NCBI RefSeq assembly: GCF_001043025.1
Contig: NZ_JYLD01000014.1
Coordinates: 1 to 64,000 of the forward strand
DNA: 64,000 bases
Source: Pseudomonas helleri
GTDB taxonomy: Bacteria > Pseudomonadota > Gammaproteobacteria > Pseudomonadales > Pseudomonadaceae
Direction: 5' to 3'
The notes below the pieces were generated by a model, which searched no databases, had not been told where the DNA came from, and worked only from the letters and a program-made list of their open reading frames with translations. Numbering within the stretch: the first letter of the stretch is position 1; each line of letters starts with the position of its first letter. Shown one piece after another: positions 1 to 8,929 of the stretch. The translations under genes were made by a program, and so were the position numbers.

Positions 1-60
1 TCTGACTCCACAAGCACCCACACGAATTGCTTGATTTAGTTGTTAAAGAGCGGTTGGTTA
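1..60 (-). promoter_or_regulatory. rRNA operon leader with boxA and boxC
   Basis: Read on the minus strand this stretch has CGCTCTTTAACA (complement of 41-52), a match to the boxA antitermination element, followed by GTGTGGGTGC (complement of 14-23), the boxC-like part of the 16S leader. The 16S gene itself should start beyond the left edge. In P. aeruginosa the tyrZ gene is likewise followed by a 16S gene, which supports the reading. The rRNA gene is not in the window, so this is inferred from the leader only. Confidence 0.85.
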
Positions 61-84
61 AGCTTTCGCTCAACCGAGGCGCGC

Positions 85-112
85 ATTCTACAGCAGCCTC
101 TGTTGCTGTCAA
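85..112 (-). promoter_or_regulatory. rrn promoter, proximal copy
   Basis: On the minus strand a perfect -35 TTGACA (complement of 107-112) is followed after 16 bases by TAGAAT (complement of 85-90), then by a very GC-rich start region (gcgcgcctcgg). A 16-base spacer and GC-rich discriminator are typical of stringently controlled rRNA promoters. It fires leftwards into the boxA leader. Confidence 0.8.
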
Positions 113-193
113 GCGGTTATTTTAAGATGTTTTCAAAGTTTCCTTTGCAACATCAACCACTTGCGCTTTCGATCTCTCGTTAGCGGGAGGCGA

Positions 194-221
194 ATTCTAC
201 AGCGTTACACGCTGCTGTCAA
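194..221 (-). promoter_or_regulatory. rrn promoter, distal copy
   Basis: This is a second copy of the same architecture 109 bases upstream: -35 TTGACA (complement of 216-221), 16-base spacer, -10 TAGAAT (complement of 194-199), then a GC-rich discriminator (cgcctcccgc). Together with the proximal copy it forms a tandem rrn promoter pair placed directly after tyrS. A further TATAAT (complement of 326-331) lies upstream but has no convincing -35 box. Confidence 0.8.
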
Positions 222-368
222 CACCTCATTTCCTGCTTCGATGAATTGAAGCTGGCACCGTAAAAATCATCCAACTCATTGATATTCAAAGAGTTTTCCG
301 TTTCGACTGTGCCGGAAGTGGGCGCATTATAGGCTAATAAAATGCGCCGTCCAGCACTAATTTCAGTT

Positions 369-1568
369 TTATTCAGCTTTTAGCGTAATTCGCGCAAAAG
401 ATTTCTTGCCAGCCTGGCAAACGTGAGTCGAACCCACTGCATATATATAGGAGCGATCAACCACCTCACCATCTATACGCACACCACCCGAGCTCAGCAA
501 ATCCCGCGCAACCGCAGAGTTCTTCACCAAGCCTGCTTTATTAAGGACGGCCGCAATCGGCATGTCTTCTGCCGACACGAGTTCAATCTCAGGCAAGTCA
601 TCCGGCAACTCGCCATCCTTCATCCGGTTACCCGCACCGCGATGAGCATTAGCTGCCGCCTCTTCACCATGGAAGCGCGCCACAATCTCTTCAGCCAGCT
701 TGATCTTGATGTCACGCGGATTAGCCCCCGCCTCAACATCAGCACGCAAAGCATTGATTTCGTCCATCGAACGGAAGCTCAGCAATTCGAAGTAACGCCA
801 CATCAACGCATCCGGAATAGAAACCAGCTTGCTATACATCACGCCCGGCGCTTCCTGGATCCCGACGTAGTTACCCAAAGACTTGGACATCTTCTTAACA
901 CCGTCCAACCCCTCAAGCAGCGGCATCGTCACGATGCACTGAGCTTCCTGGCCGTAGCCGCGCTGCAACTCACGCCCCATCAGCAAGTTGAACTTCTGGT
1001 CAGTACCACCCAGCTCAACATCAGCCTTCAGCGCAACAGAGTCATAACCTTGCACCAACGGATAAAGGAACTCATGAATAGCGATTGGCTGGTTGGTGGT
1101 GTAGCGCTTGTCGAAGTCATCGCGCTCGAGCATACGAGCAACGGTGTATTGAGACGTCAGACGAATAAAGTCAGCAGGCCCCATTTGATCCATCCAGGTG
1201 GAGTTGAACGCCACCTCGGTCTTGGCCGGATCAAGAATCTTGAAGACTTGGGTTTTATAAGTCTCGGCATTATCGAGTACTTGCTCACGCGTCAGCGGAG
1301 GACGCGTAGCACTCTTGCCACTTGGATCGCCAATCATCCCGGTGAAGTCCCCAATAAGGAAAATCACCTGATGCCCCAGATCCTGGAACTGGCGCAGCTT
1401 ATTAATAAGTACGGTGTGCCCCAAGTGCAGATCCGGCGCCGTCGGGTCGAAACCTGCCTTAATACGCAACGGCTGGCCGCGCTTGAGTTTCTCGACCAAT
1501 TCAGACTCGACCAGCACCTCTTCGGCACCACGCTTGATTAGCGCTAGCTGCTCTTCAACCGACTTCAT
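369..1568 (-). CDS. tyrS: tyrosyl-tRNA synthetase
   Basis: Charges tRNA-Tyr with tyrosine in the cytoplasm. The 399-residue protein has the class I signature HLGH at residues 48-51, a KMSKS loop (KKMSKSLGN) near residue 230 and a C-terminal S4-like RNA-binding segment (ARDLLSSGGVRIDGEVV). I start it at the ATG at 1566-1568 because the residues ahead of MKSVEEQL do not look like the family. P. aeruginosa has two tyrosyl-tRNA synthetases; the position beside an rRNA operon and next to the M23 peptidase and anmK matches tyrZ (PA0668). The gene is divergent from the peptidase gene. Confidence 0.97.
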   Translation of the reverse strand: MKSVEEQLALIKRGAEEVLVESELVEKLKRGQPLRIKAGFDPTAPDLHLGHTVLINKLRQFQDLGHQVIFLIGDFTGMIGDPSGKSATRPPLTREQVLDNAETYKTQVFKILDPAKTEVAFNSTWMDQMGPADFIRLTSQYTVARMLERDDFDKRYTTNQPIAIHEFLYPLVQGYDSVALKADVELGGTDQKFNLLMGRELQRGYGQEAQCIVTMPLLEGLDGVKKMSKSLGNYVGIQEAPGVMYSKLVSIPDALMWRYFELLSFRSMDEINALRADVEAGANPRDIKIKLAEEIVARFHGEEAAANAHRGAGNRMKDGELPDDLPEIELVSAEDMPIAAVLNKAGLVKNSAVARDLLSSGGVRIDGEVVDRSYIYAVGSTHVCQAGKKSFARITLKAE

Positions 1569-1780
1569 ATCAGACCCGTAAGGCTCAAATTCAAAAAGGA
1601 ACCAACCATACAAGATCAGAGACTAATTACAAGTTCTGCCCGGCATATGGCGACCATCCGCCCAGGAAAGGTTCGTCGACTTGCTTCAAGGGTGATTTGG
1701 TTATATTTTATACAGTTATTTCATCTTTACCGTGTCAGTCATCTTTTCCAATTCATCCTTTATTCAAAGTCAAATTATCT

Positions 1781-3181
1781 ATGACCAGTCAACCGCCTAA
1801 AGCGCCACCGCTTTATCCGAAGACCCACCTGCTTGCCGCAAGTGGTATCGCCGCCCTTTTAAGCTTGGCCCTGTTGGTTTTCCCATCGAGCGAAGTAGAA
1901 GCAAAAAGAACAACCCTGAGCCTCGAACTGGAAACCCCTGCCGAGCAACTCAAGCAAGACCAAGGCAGCGAAGAGCTGGTCCAGACGACCAACGACGCTA
2001 CCCCAGCGCCTTTTGCTCAAATAGAACAGCCAGACAGCCCACCCGAAGCCACCGCCAAAGTCGAAGAACCCAAAGCCCCAAACCATCGTGAAGTGGTCGT
2101 CACCAAAGGCGATACGCTGTCTACTTTATTCGAAAAAGTAGGCCTGCCCGCGTCCTCCGTTCATGAAATTTTGGCCAGCGACAAACAAGCCAAGCAATTC
2201 AGCCAGCTCAAACACGGCCAGAAACTTGAGTTTGAAATGGGCCCTGACGGTCAGCTAAACAACCTGCACAGCCAGGTAAGTGATCTTGAAACCATTACCC
2301 TCACCAAAAGTGCCAAGGGCTACACGTTTCGCCGCGTGACCGCACAACCGACTCTCAAATCCGCCTACGTACACGGCGTTATCACCAGCTCATTGTCTGC
2401 CTCCGGCCAGCGTGCAGGCTTGCCGCACAGCATGACCATGCAAATGGCCAAGGTATTCGGCTACGACATCGACTTCGCTCAGGACATCCACCCTGGCGAC
2501 CAGTTCGAAATCATCTACGAGCAAAAAGTGATTAACGGCAAGAGCGTCGGCACCGGCAACATCCTGTCTGCCCGCTTTACCAACCGCGGCAAAACCTACA
2601 CCGCAGTGCGCTACACCAACAAGCAAGGCATCAGCAATTACTACACCGCTGACGGCAACAGCATGCGCAAAGCATTCATCCGTACTCCGGTTGATTTTGC
2701 CCGTATCAGCTCGCGATTCTCTTCAGGCCGCAAGCACCCCATCCTGAACAAAATCCGTGCCCACAAAGGCGTCGATTATGCGGCTCCGCGCGGCACACCG
2801 ATCAAGGCAACGGGCGATGGCAAAGTCTTCCTTGCAGGCCGCCAAGGTGGTTACGGCAACACCGTCATCATCCAGCACGGCAACACCTACCGCACCCTGT
2901 ACGGGCACATGCAAGGCTTCGCCAAAGGCATTAAAACCGGTGGCACAGTGAAGCAAGGCCAAGTGATTGGTTACATCGGTACAACGGGCCTGTCCACCGG
3001 ACCGCACCTGCATTACGAGTTCCAGGTCAATGGCGTTCACGTAGACCCGCTTGGCCAAAAGCTGCCAATGGCCGACCCGATCGCAAAAGCAGAGCGCACC
3101 CGCTTCCTGCAACAAAGCCAACCGTTAATGGCCCGCATGAACCAAGAGAAAGCCACTCTCCTGGCTTCGAGCAAGCGCTAA
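1781..3181 (+). CDS. M23 family murein endopeptidase (MepM-like)
   Basis: Predicted periplasmic peptidoglycan hydrolase that cuts cross-linked peptides. The 466-residue protein has an N-terminal membrane anchor (about residues 21-36, IAALLSLALLVFP), a LysM/OapA-like segment starting TKGDTLSTLFEKVGLP, and a C-terminal lytic M23 domain with the zinc ligand motifs HKGVDYA and HLHYEF. Start: ATG at 1781, since the only upstream option is a TTG at 1697 whose extra 28 residues do not look native. anmK begins 3 bases after the stop, so the two are probably co-transcribed; both act on cell-wall material (hydrolysis, then recycling). Confidence 0.93.
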   Translation: MTSQPPKAPPLYPKTHLLAASGIAALLSLALLVFPSSEVEAKRTTLSLELETPAEQLKQDQGSEELVQTTNDATPAPFAQIEQPDSPPEATAKVEEPKAPNHREVVVTKGDTLSTLFEKVGLPASSVHEILASDKQAKQFSQLKHGQKLEFEMGPDGQLNNLHSQVSDLETITLTKSAKGYTFRRVTAQPTLKSAYVHGVITSSLSASGQRAGLPHSMTMQMAKVFGYDIDFAQDIHPGDQFEIIYEQKVINGKSVGTGNILSARFTNRGKTYTAVRYTNKQGISNYYTADGNSMRKAFIRTPVDFARISSRFSSGRKHPILNKIRAHKGVDYAAPRGTPIKATGDGKVFLAGRQGGYGNTVIIQHGNTYRTLYGHMQGFAKGIKTGGTVKQGQVIGYIGTTGLSTGPHLHYEFQVNGVHVDPLGQKLPMADPIAKAERTRFLQQSQPLMARMNQEKATLLASSKR

Positions 3182-3184
3182 GCC

Positions 3185-4276
3185 ATGGCTCTCTATATAG
3201 GCGTAATGTCCGGCACCAGCCTGGACGGTCTGGACATTGCACTTATAGAGCTGGGAGCGAGCATCAAACTGCTCGCCACCCACTACACGCCCATGCCAGA
3301 CGCACTGCGCAGTGAACTACTGGGCTTGTGCAGCAGCGGACCAAACGAAATAGCCCGTTGTGCCATCGCTGAAAACCATTGGGTCGAACTGGCCGCTCAG
3401 GGCATCAATAGCCTGCTCAAGCAGCAGCAGCTATCGCCCAATGCCATCCGCGCCATTGGCAGCCATGGCCAGACGATCCGGCACGAGCCTGCACAAGGTT
3501 TCACCGTCCAGATCGGCAACCCTGCCTTGCTGGCAGAGCTCACCAATATTTGCGTAGTGAGTGACTTTCGCCGTCGCGACGTAGCCGCTGGCGGTCAAGG
3601 CGCACCGCTGGTTCCAGCCTTCCATGAAGCCTTGTTTACCGATGATGTAGGCTACCGAGCAGTATTGAACGTAGGAGGCTTCAGCAATTTAAGTCTGATT
3701 ACTCCTGAAAACCCCGTCGCAGGGTTCGACTGCGGCCCGGGGAATGTTCTGCTGGATGCCTGGATACAAACGCAACGCAATCAACTCTATGACCGAAATG
3801 GCCAATGGGCAGCCAGCGGCAATGTCGCCCCTCTTCTGCTTAGCACCTTGCTGAATGACCCTTTCTTTCAAACAAAGGGCCCAAAGAGTACAGGCCGCGA
3901 GGTGTTTAACCTCCCATGGCTGCAGAATCACCTGAGCGCGCTTCCGGCCTTTGCCGCAGAAGATGTTCAGGCCACCCTGCTGGAGCTCACCGCGCAGACT
4001 ATCGTGCAGTCACTGCAGGCAGCCCAAGCGCGTACCAGCGAACTATTAGTCTGCGGGGGTGGAGCGCATAACGGTGCATTGATGGCCCGCCTCGCTCAGT
4101 TACTGCAGCAAACACAAGTCAGCAGCACCCAGGCCAAAGGCGTTGATCCTGACTGGGTTGAGGCGATGGCCTTTGCATGGCTTGCGCACTGCTGCCTTGA
4201 AAACATCCCCACCAACCGCCCAAGCGTCACCGGGGCACGCGGCCTGCGTGTTCTAGGCGCTATATACCCCGCCTGA
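3185..4276 (+). CDS. anmK: anhydro-N-acetylmuramic acid kinase
   Basis: Phosphorylates and opens 1,6-anhydro-MurNAc released during peptidoglycan turnover, giving MurNAc-6-phosphate. The 363-residue protein starts with the family signature GVMSGTSLDGLDIAL and carries FDCGPGNVLLDAW and a late ATP-site motif VCGGGAHNGALM. It lies directly downstream of the M23 endopeptidase and is convergent with erpA. The window also carries amgK-murU, the other MurNAc recycling branch, about 25 kb away. Confidence 0.95.
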   Translation: MALYIGVMSGTSLDGLDIALIELGASIKLLATHYTPMPDALRSELLGLCSSGPNEIARCAIAENHWVELAAQGINSLLKQQQLSPNAIRAIGSHGQTIRHEPAQGFTVQIGNPALLAELTNICVVSDFRRRDVAAGGQGAPLVPAFHEALFTDDVGYRAVLNVGGFSNLSLITPENPVAGFDCGPGNVLLDAWIQTQRNQLYDRNGQWAASGNVAPLLLSTLLNDPFFQTKGPKSTGREVFNLPWLQNHLSALPAFAAEDVQATLLELTAQTIVQSLQAAQARTSELLVCGGGAHNGALMARLAQLLQQTQVSSTQAKGVDPDWVEAMAFAWLAHCCLENIPTNRPSVTGARGLRVLGAIYPA

Positions 4277-4289
4277 TCGCAGACAGCAA

Positions 4290-4313
4290 AACGCCGCGAT
4301 TCAACGCGGCGTT
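4290..4313 (-). terminator. hairpin terminator between anmK and erpA
   Basis: A 9-bp perfect stem (aacgccgcg, 4290-4298, with cgcggcgtt, 4305-4313) with a 6-base loop sits between convergent genes. Read leftwards it is followed by TTTT, so it suits the end of erpA best; rightwards there is no T run. Confidence 0.65.
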
Positions 4314-4337
4314 AAGGGTGTAGCAGGTATCGCGAAC

Positions 4338-4688
4338 TTAAATCGAGAACGATGATCCGCAACCACAGGTCGTGGTCGCATTCGGGTTCTTGATGACAAA
4401 GCGCGAACCTTCCAGGCCTTCCTGATAATCCACCTCGGCACCTGCCAAGTACTGGAAGCTCATCGGATCGACCACCAGGCTTACGCCTTCGCGCTCAACG
4501 ATGGTGTCATCGTCGGCCACGTCTTCATCGAAAGTAAAACCATACTGAAAACCGGAACAACCGCCGCCCGTTACAAATACGCGCAACTTCAAACGATCAT
4601 TACCCTCTTCATCGACCAGGCTCTTCACCTTGTGCGCAGCACCTTCGGTGAATTGCAAAGCCGTGGGGGTGAAGGATTCGACGCTCAT
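4338..4688 (-). CDS. erpA: iron-sulfur cluster insertion protein ErpA
   Basis: A-type carrier that delivers Fe-S clusters to apo-enzymes, essential for isoprenoid synthesis in E. coli. The 116-residue protein has the three conserved cysteines: C44 in GGGCSGFQYG and C108/C110 in the C-terminal CGCGSSF. Length and motifs are standard. It is followed by a hairpin and lies downstream of argC in the same direction, with a repeat between them. Confidence 0.95.
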   Translation of the reverse strand: MSVESFTPTALQFTEGAAHKVKSLVDEEGNDRLKLRVFVTGGGCSGFQYGFTFDEDVADDDTIVEREGVSLVVDPMSFQYLAGAEVDYQEGLEGSRFVIKNPNATTTCGCGSSFSI

Positions 4689-4774
4689 GCTGACTATCTC
4701 CCGGCGCTATGCCGCCATAATGCGTGATGAAGCGCATTATCCGCTTCTCCTAGAAAAGCGGTCAACTATTAAGG

Positions 4775-4835
4775 GAGCAGCGGCAAGCTTCAAGCTACAC
4801 GCTTGCCGCGCACAACGTGAAGCTTACAGCTGCTC
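4775..4835. repeat. intergenic inverted repeat between argC and erpA
   Basis: Nested inverted repeat: gcggcaagc (4780-4788) pairs with gcttgccgc (4801-4809), and an outer gagcag/ctgctc (4775-4780, 4830-4835) brackets aagctt-rich sequence. It abuts the argC stop codon. The aagctt/gcaagc wording resembles the repeat at 40643-40690, suggesting one family of dispersed Pseudomonas intergenic repeats. Confidence 0.55.
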
Positions 4836-5870
4836 TTACGGCAACATCCCGGCGTGAGACAAGCCCAGGCGCTCATCCAGACCGAACAGAATGTTCATGT
4901 TCTGCACCGCTTGGCCAGAAGCCCCTTTAACCAGGTTATCGATAACCGACAACACCACGACCAAGTCACCGTCCTGTGGGCGATGCACCGCGATACGGCA
5001 TACGTTCGCCCCGCGCACACTGCGGGTTTCCGGGTGGCTGCCGGCAGGCATCACGTCAACAAAAGGCTCGTTGGCATAACGCTTTTCGTACAACGCCTGC
5101 AAGTCGACCGAACGATCCACCACAGTGGCGTAAAGCGTGGAATGAATACCACGAATCATCGGCGTCAGATGTGGGACGAAGGTCAAACCCACGTCTTTAC
5201 CTGCAGCACGATGCAGGCCCTGACGAATTTCTGGCAAATGGCGATGCCCTTTTACCGCATAAGCTTTCATGCTTTCGGACGTCTCGGCATACAACGAGCC
5301 GACACTCGCACCGCGCCCGGCACCGCTGACACCCGATTTACAGTCAGCAATCAGCACAGAGGTATCAGCCAGCCCGGCTTCCAGCAACGGCAAAAAGCCC
5401 AGTTGTGCGGACGTTGGATAGCAACCCGGCACCGCAATCAGGCGGGCCTGTTTGATTTGCTCGCGGTTAACTTCAGGCAAACCATAAACAGCTTCCTTCA
5501 ACAACTCTGGCGCGCCGTGCGGCTGACCGTACCACTTGGCCCATTCATCCGCGTCCTGCAAGCGGAAGTCTGCAGACAGGTCGATCACCTTGGTGCCAGC
5601 CGCCAGCAATTCGCCAGCCAGTGCGTGAGCAACGCCGTGAGGCGTGGCGAAAAACACCACGTCGCAGGCCGCCAATGTCTGAGTGTCCGGCACGCTGAAC
5701 GCCAGGCCGTCATAGTGACCGCGCAGGTTCGGGTACAGATCGGCAACTGGCAGGCCCGCCTCGGATCGAGAAGTGATGGCAACCACTTCAGCTTGCGGAT
5801 GCTGTGCCAGCAAACGCAGTAATTCGACACCGGTGTAACCCGTGCCGCCGACAATACCGACCTTGACCAT
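4836..5870 (-). CDS. argC: N-acetyl-gamma-glutamyl-phosphate reductase
   Basis: NADPH-dependent third step of arginine biosynthesis, converting N-acetylglutamyl-phosphate to the semialdehyde. The 344-residue protein has the nucleotide-binding start GIVGGTGYTG (residues 5-14) and the active-site cysteine C150 in VPGCYPTSAQ. Full family length. It is divergent from hemJ, with 133 bases between the two start codons. Confidence 0.97.
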   Translation of the reverse strand: MVKVGIVGGTGYTGVELLRLLAQHPQAEVVAITSRSEAGLPVADLYPNLRGHYDGLAFSVPDTQTLAACDVVFFATPHGVAHALAGELLAAGTKVIDLSADFRLQDADEWAKWYGQPHGAPELLKEAVYGLPEVNREQIKQARLIAVPGCYPTSAQLGFLPLLEAGLADTSVLIADCKSGVSGAGRGASVGSLYAETSESMKAYAVKGHRHLPEIRQGLHRAAGKDVGLTFVPHLTPMIRGIHSTLYATVVDRSVDLQALYEKRYANEPFVDVMPAGSHPETRSVRGANVCRIAVHRPQDGDLVVVLSVIDNLVKGASGQAVQNMNILFGLDERLGLSHAGMLP

Positions 5871-6003
5871 AACCTGCCCTCAACGAACCCACTGGAAAGC
5901 CCTCGATAATAGGGACACCGCGCCCCTGCGACAACCGTCAAGGTGACTCTCAGACGCTCTACTACTACTATTTGGTCTACCGTGAACCTGGGAATAACTA
6001 AAA

Positions 6004-6429
6004 ATGCTTTATCTATGGATCAAAGCCTTCCACATCATCAGCATCGTCTGTTGGTTTGCAGGCCTGTTTTACCTGCCTCGCCTCTTTGTTTACCACGCAC
6101 AAAGCGAAGATTCCGTCAGCAAAGAAAGATTTAGCCTCATGGAACGCAAGCTGTATCGCGGCATCATGGGCCCTGCAATGATCGCCACACTGATCTTCGG
6201 CGGCTGGCTGCTCTACCTGACCCCGGGCTTTCTCAGCCAAGGGTGGATGCACGCCAAACTGACCCTGGTGTTTCTGCTGATCGGTTATCACCACATGTGT
6301 GGCGCTCAGGTAAAACGCTTTGCCCGTGGCGAGAACACACGCAGCCACGTGTTTTATCGCTGGTTCAACGAAGTCCCTGTTTTATTCCTGCTGGCCATCG
6401 TCATCCTGGTGGTGGTCAAACCGTTCTGA
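6004..6429 (+). CDS. hemJ: protoporphyrinogen IX oxidase HemJ
   Basis: Small membrane protein of the HemJ (UPF0093) family, which oxidises protoporphyrinogen IX to protoporphyrin IX in bacteria lacking HemG/HemY. The 141 residues form about four membrane helices. The N-terminal helix has the conserved histidine (WIKAFHIISIVCWFAGLFYLPR) and a second conserved stretch is RKLYRGIMGPAM. The neighbour across the divergent promoter is argC, as in P. aeruginosa. Family assignment is firm; the catalytic role rests on family knowledge. Confidence 0.88.
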   Translation: MLYLWIKAFHIISIVCWFAGLFYLPRLFVYHAQSEDSVSKERFSLMERKLYRGIMGPAMIATLIFGGWLLYLTPGFLSQGWMHAKLTLVFLLIGYHHMCGAQVKRFARGENTRSHVFYRWFNEVPVLFLLAIVILVVVKPF

Positions 6430-6459
6430 ATTCAACTCTCCCAACCTTGAGGTTATCCA

Positions 6460-7419
6460 ATGTCACTGCCTGCCTTGCTGGATCAACGCTTGCGCCTGCC
6501 GGTAGTTGCCGCGCCCATGTTCCTGATTTCCAATCCGCAACTCGTCCTGGCGTGTTGCCGCAATGGTGTCGTGGGCAGCTTTCCGGCGCTCAATCAACGT
6601 GACAGCAGTGGTTTCAAAGCCTGGCTTGAAGAAATCGAAGCCGGGCTGGCGACATTGGAAAACCCGGCGCCCTACGCCGTTAATCTGATTGTGCACAACA
6701 GCAACCCACGGCTGCAGGCGGATCTGGCGATTTGCATCGAGCATAAAGTGCCCATCGTCATCACCAGCCTGGGCGCGGTTAAAGAGGTCGTTGATGCTGT
6801 CCACAGCTATGGCGGGCTGGTTTTCCACGATGTGACCACCCGCCGCCATGCCGAAAAAGCCGCTGAAGCGGGCGTAGATGGCCTGATTGCTGTGGCCGCA
6901 GGCGCCGGTGGCCATGCTGGCACCTGGAGCCCGCTCGCGCTGGTGGCAGAAATTCGTCAGTTCTTCGACAAAACCCTTTTGCTGGCCGGTTGCATCAACC
7001 ACGGCCACGAAATTTTGGCCGCTCAAGTGTTGGGCGCGGACCTCGCTTACTTGGGTACACGCTTTATCAGCACTCAGGAAAGCCATGCCCCTGACGCATA
7101 CAAAGAGATGCTAGTGGCCTCCCATGCCGCCGACATCATCCACACTGCGGCGGTATCGGGCGTACCCGCCAGTTTCATGCGTCAAAGCCTTGAGAATGCA
7201 GGTTTTGATCTGGCAGCCCTTAAAACCCAGGGCGAAGTAAAACTCAAGCCGCTCACTGACGAAGCCAAAGCCTGGAAAACCGTATGGTCCGCGGGTCAGG
7301 GTGTAGGAGAAATCACCGATCTCCCGACAACCGAGCAATTAATTACCCGCATGGACGAGGAGTACCGCACAGCGTTAAGCCTTACCTCACAACTGGCCCA
7401 GCATTGGCCGCGACACTGA
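6460..7419 (+). CDS. FMN-dependent nitronate monooxygenase-family oxidoreductase
   Basis: A 319-residue TIM-barrel flavoprotein of the nitronate monooxygenase/2-nitropropane dioxygenase family. Visible motifs are PVVAAPMFLISNPQLV at the N-terminus, VAAGAGGHAGTWSPLAL in the middle (phosphate/FMN region) and LLAGCINHGHEILAAQVLGADLAYLGTRF towards the C-terminus. True nitronate substrates cannot be told from the sequence; many family members are quinone or enoyl reductases. It begins 30 bases after hemJ and ends at a strong terminator, so it may be co-transcribed with hemJ. Confidence 0.85.
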   Translation: MSLPALLDQRLRLPVVAAPMFLISNPQLVLACCRNGVVGSFPALNQRDSSGFKAWLEEIEAGLATLENPAPYAVNLIVHNSNPRLQADLAICIEHKVPIVITSLGAVKEVVDAVHSYGGLVFHDVTTRRHAEKAAEAGVDGLIAVAAGAGGHAGTWSPLALVAEIRQFFDKTLLLAGCINHGHEILAAQVLGADLAYLGTRFISTQESHAPDAYKEMLVASHAADIIHTAAVSGVPASFMRQSLENAGFDLAALKTQGEVKLKPLTDEAKAWKTVWSAGQGVGEITDLPTTEQLITRMDEEYRTALSLTSQLAQHWPRH

Positions 7420-7428
7420 CACCTCGAA

Positions 7429-7453
7429 GCCCGCCCACCCGGCGGGCTTTTTT
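7429..7453 (+). terminator. Rho-independent terminator after the flavin oxidoreductase gene
   Basis: Stem gcccgcc (7429-7435) / ggcgggc (7441-7447) with a 5-base loop, followed by six T residues (7448-7453). It lies between the stop at 7419 and the next start at 7480. Confidence 0.9.
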
Positions 7454-7479
7454 AAAGACACACCGACAAGGAAGCCACC

Positions 7480-7998
7480 ATGCCAGAACCGAGCCTGGGC
7501 AATACACCCTCACAAACACCTTTCGCCACGCTGGACCCTCTGGGGTTCGACGGTCGCATCGGCCGTTTGCGATTTTTGGTCTGGAGCACCGTGATCACCC
7601 TCATTGCTATCGTGACCGGGGTATTGGTACTGCTGGCCGTCAATGTTTCACCCACATTGGGTATTACCTGCGGCGCAACACTGGCCATTGCTTATGCGTT
7701 CATTAGCCTGAGAATTGGCGCCCAGCGCCTGCATGACCTCAATTGGTCCGCCTGGATGTTGCTGCTTCATCTGGTACCGATGGCCAACCTGGTACTCGCG
7801 GTCATGATGCTCCTGATGCCCGGCACAGAAGGCCCGAACAAATACGGCCCGCCGCCACCGCCCAACAGCCGCTCAGTCACCATCGGCGCGTGGATCATCA
7901 TTTTCTTCATCGGTTTGAGCCTGTTCGTGATGGCGGCGCTCTTCGCTTTAGGCTTAATGGCAACGTTGATCAACGCAGCCACCAGCAACACCCTGTAA
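7480..7998 (+). CDS. DUF805 membrane protein
   Basis: A 172-residue inner-membrane protein of the DUF805 family, function unknown. The family hallmark GRIGRLRFLVWS is seen near residue 25, followed by about four hydrophobic helices and the conserved RIGAQRLHDLNWSAWM. A Pro/Gly-rich loop (KYGPPPPPNSR) precedes the last helix. A GGAA-like RBS (caaggaag) precedes the ATG. It reads in the same direction as the SDR gene 76 bases downstream. Confidence 0.85.
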   Translation: MPEPSLGNTPSQTPFATLDPLGFDGRIGRLRFLVWSTVITLIAIVTGVLVLLAVNVSPTLGITCGATLAIAYAFISLRIGAQRLHDLNWSAWMLLLHLVPMANLVLAVMMLLMPGTEGPNKYGPPPPPNSRSVTIGAWIIIFFIGLSLFVMAALFALGLMATLINAATSNTL

Positions 7999-8074
7999 AC
8001 TGCGCAGCTAAATGAACGCGTTAACGCCAGGGACATCATTGTCACCGGACTGTACCGTTGCGATGGAGAGAAAC

Positions 8075-8863
8075 ATGACCCGTTACGCTTTGATCACTGG
8101 TGCTTCCAGCGGCATTGGCCTGGCCTTGGCAGAAGCACTTGCCCGCCGCGGGCGCAGCCTCATCCTTGTAGCGCGTCAGCGCGATGCGCTGGAAAGCATT
8201 GCGCTTGAGTTGACCCAGCGTTTCGGTGTCGAGGTGTTGTTCCGCGCCTGTGACTTGGGCGAACCCCTGCGCCTGTCCGGCTTTTTGCTGGAGCTGGAGG
8301 AAGGTGACCGGCAAATCGACCTGCTGATCAACTGCGCCGGCATTGGCACTTGCGGTCCGTTCCTCGCCCATGACTGGAGCGCCGAGCAAGACCTGATCGA
8401 GCTCAACATCCTGGCCCTGACCCGCATGTGCCATGCCATTGGCAACATGATGGCCGTGCAGGGTGGCGGGCAAATCCTCAACGTCTCATCGATCGCCGCC
8501 TACCAGCCCGGCCCGTGGCTCAGCACCTACTTCGCGAGTAAAGCGTATGTCCTGCATTTCTCCGAAGGCTTGCGCGAAGAAGTGAAAAAAACCGGCATCA
8601 AAGTCTCAGTGCTGTGCCCCGGAGTCACCCGCACCGGCTTTTTCGACGCGGCAAACATGAACCCGGAAGCCGTCAAACGTAATAAAAGTGCCCTGAGCCC
8701 TGAAGAAGTTGCCCTTTACACCGTGCGCGCACTCGACAAGAACAAGGCGATTATCATGCCCGGCTGGCGCAACCGCTGGCTCACGCGCATGCCACGCCTG
8801 CTTTCTCGCTGGCTGACCCGCAAAATCGCAGCCTCAGTGAACAAATCTTACTGCCCGCGTTAA
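8075..8863 (+). CDS. short-chain dehydrogenase/reductase
   Basis: A 262-residue classical SDR oxidoreductase using NAD(P). It shows the cofactor motif TGASSGIGLA at the N-terminus, NCAG, the catalytic serine in LNVSSIAAYQPG and the YxxxK pair in TYFASKAYVLHFS. I start it at the ATG at 8075 because gatggagag sits just upstream as RBS and the following residues MTRYALITGASSG are canonical; the longer reading from 8012 adds unlike sequence. Substrate unknown. Confidence 0.88.
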   Translation: MTRYALITGASSGIGLALAEALARRGRSLILVARQRDALESIALELTQRFGVEVLFRACDLGEPLRLSGFLLELEEGDRQIDLLINCAGIGTCGPFLAHDWSAEQDLIELNILALTRMCHAIGNMMAVQGGGQILNVSSIAAYQPGPWLSTYFASKAYVLHFSEGLREEVKKTGIKVSVLCPGVTRTGFFDAANMNPEAVKRNKSALSPEEVALYTVRALDKNKAIIMPGWRNRWLTRMPRLLSRWLTRKIAASVNKSYCPR

Positions 8864-8929
8864 CGAGACTGGGCGTAATCGGTGTCCGTGAGTACACTCA
8901 GACCGGACTTCACTCACGGAGACAACGCT

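Noticed and set aside
326..331. A third rrn promoter from a TATAAT box
   Set aside because: The best -35 at 17 bases (CTGGAC) matches poorly; kept only as a note.
4854..5822. A 322-codon rightward frame over argC
   Set aside because: It is a shadow of argC, which has all family motifs; no RBS or promoter supports the shadow.
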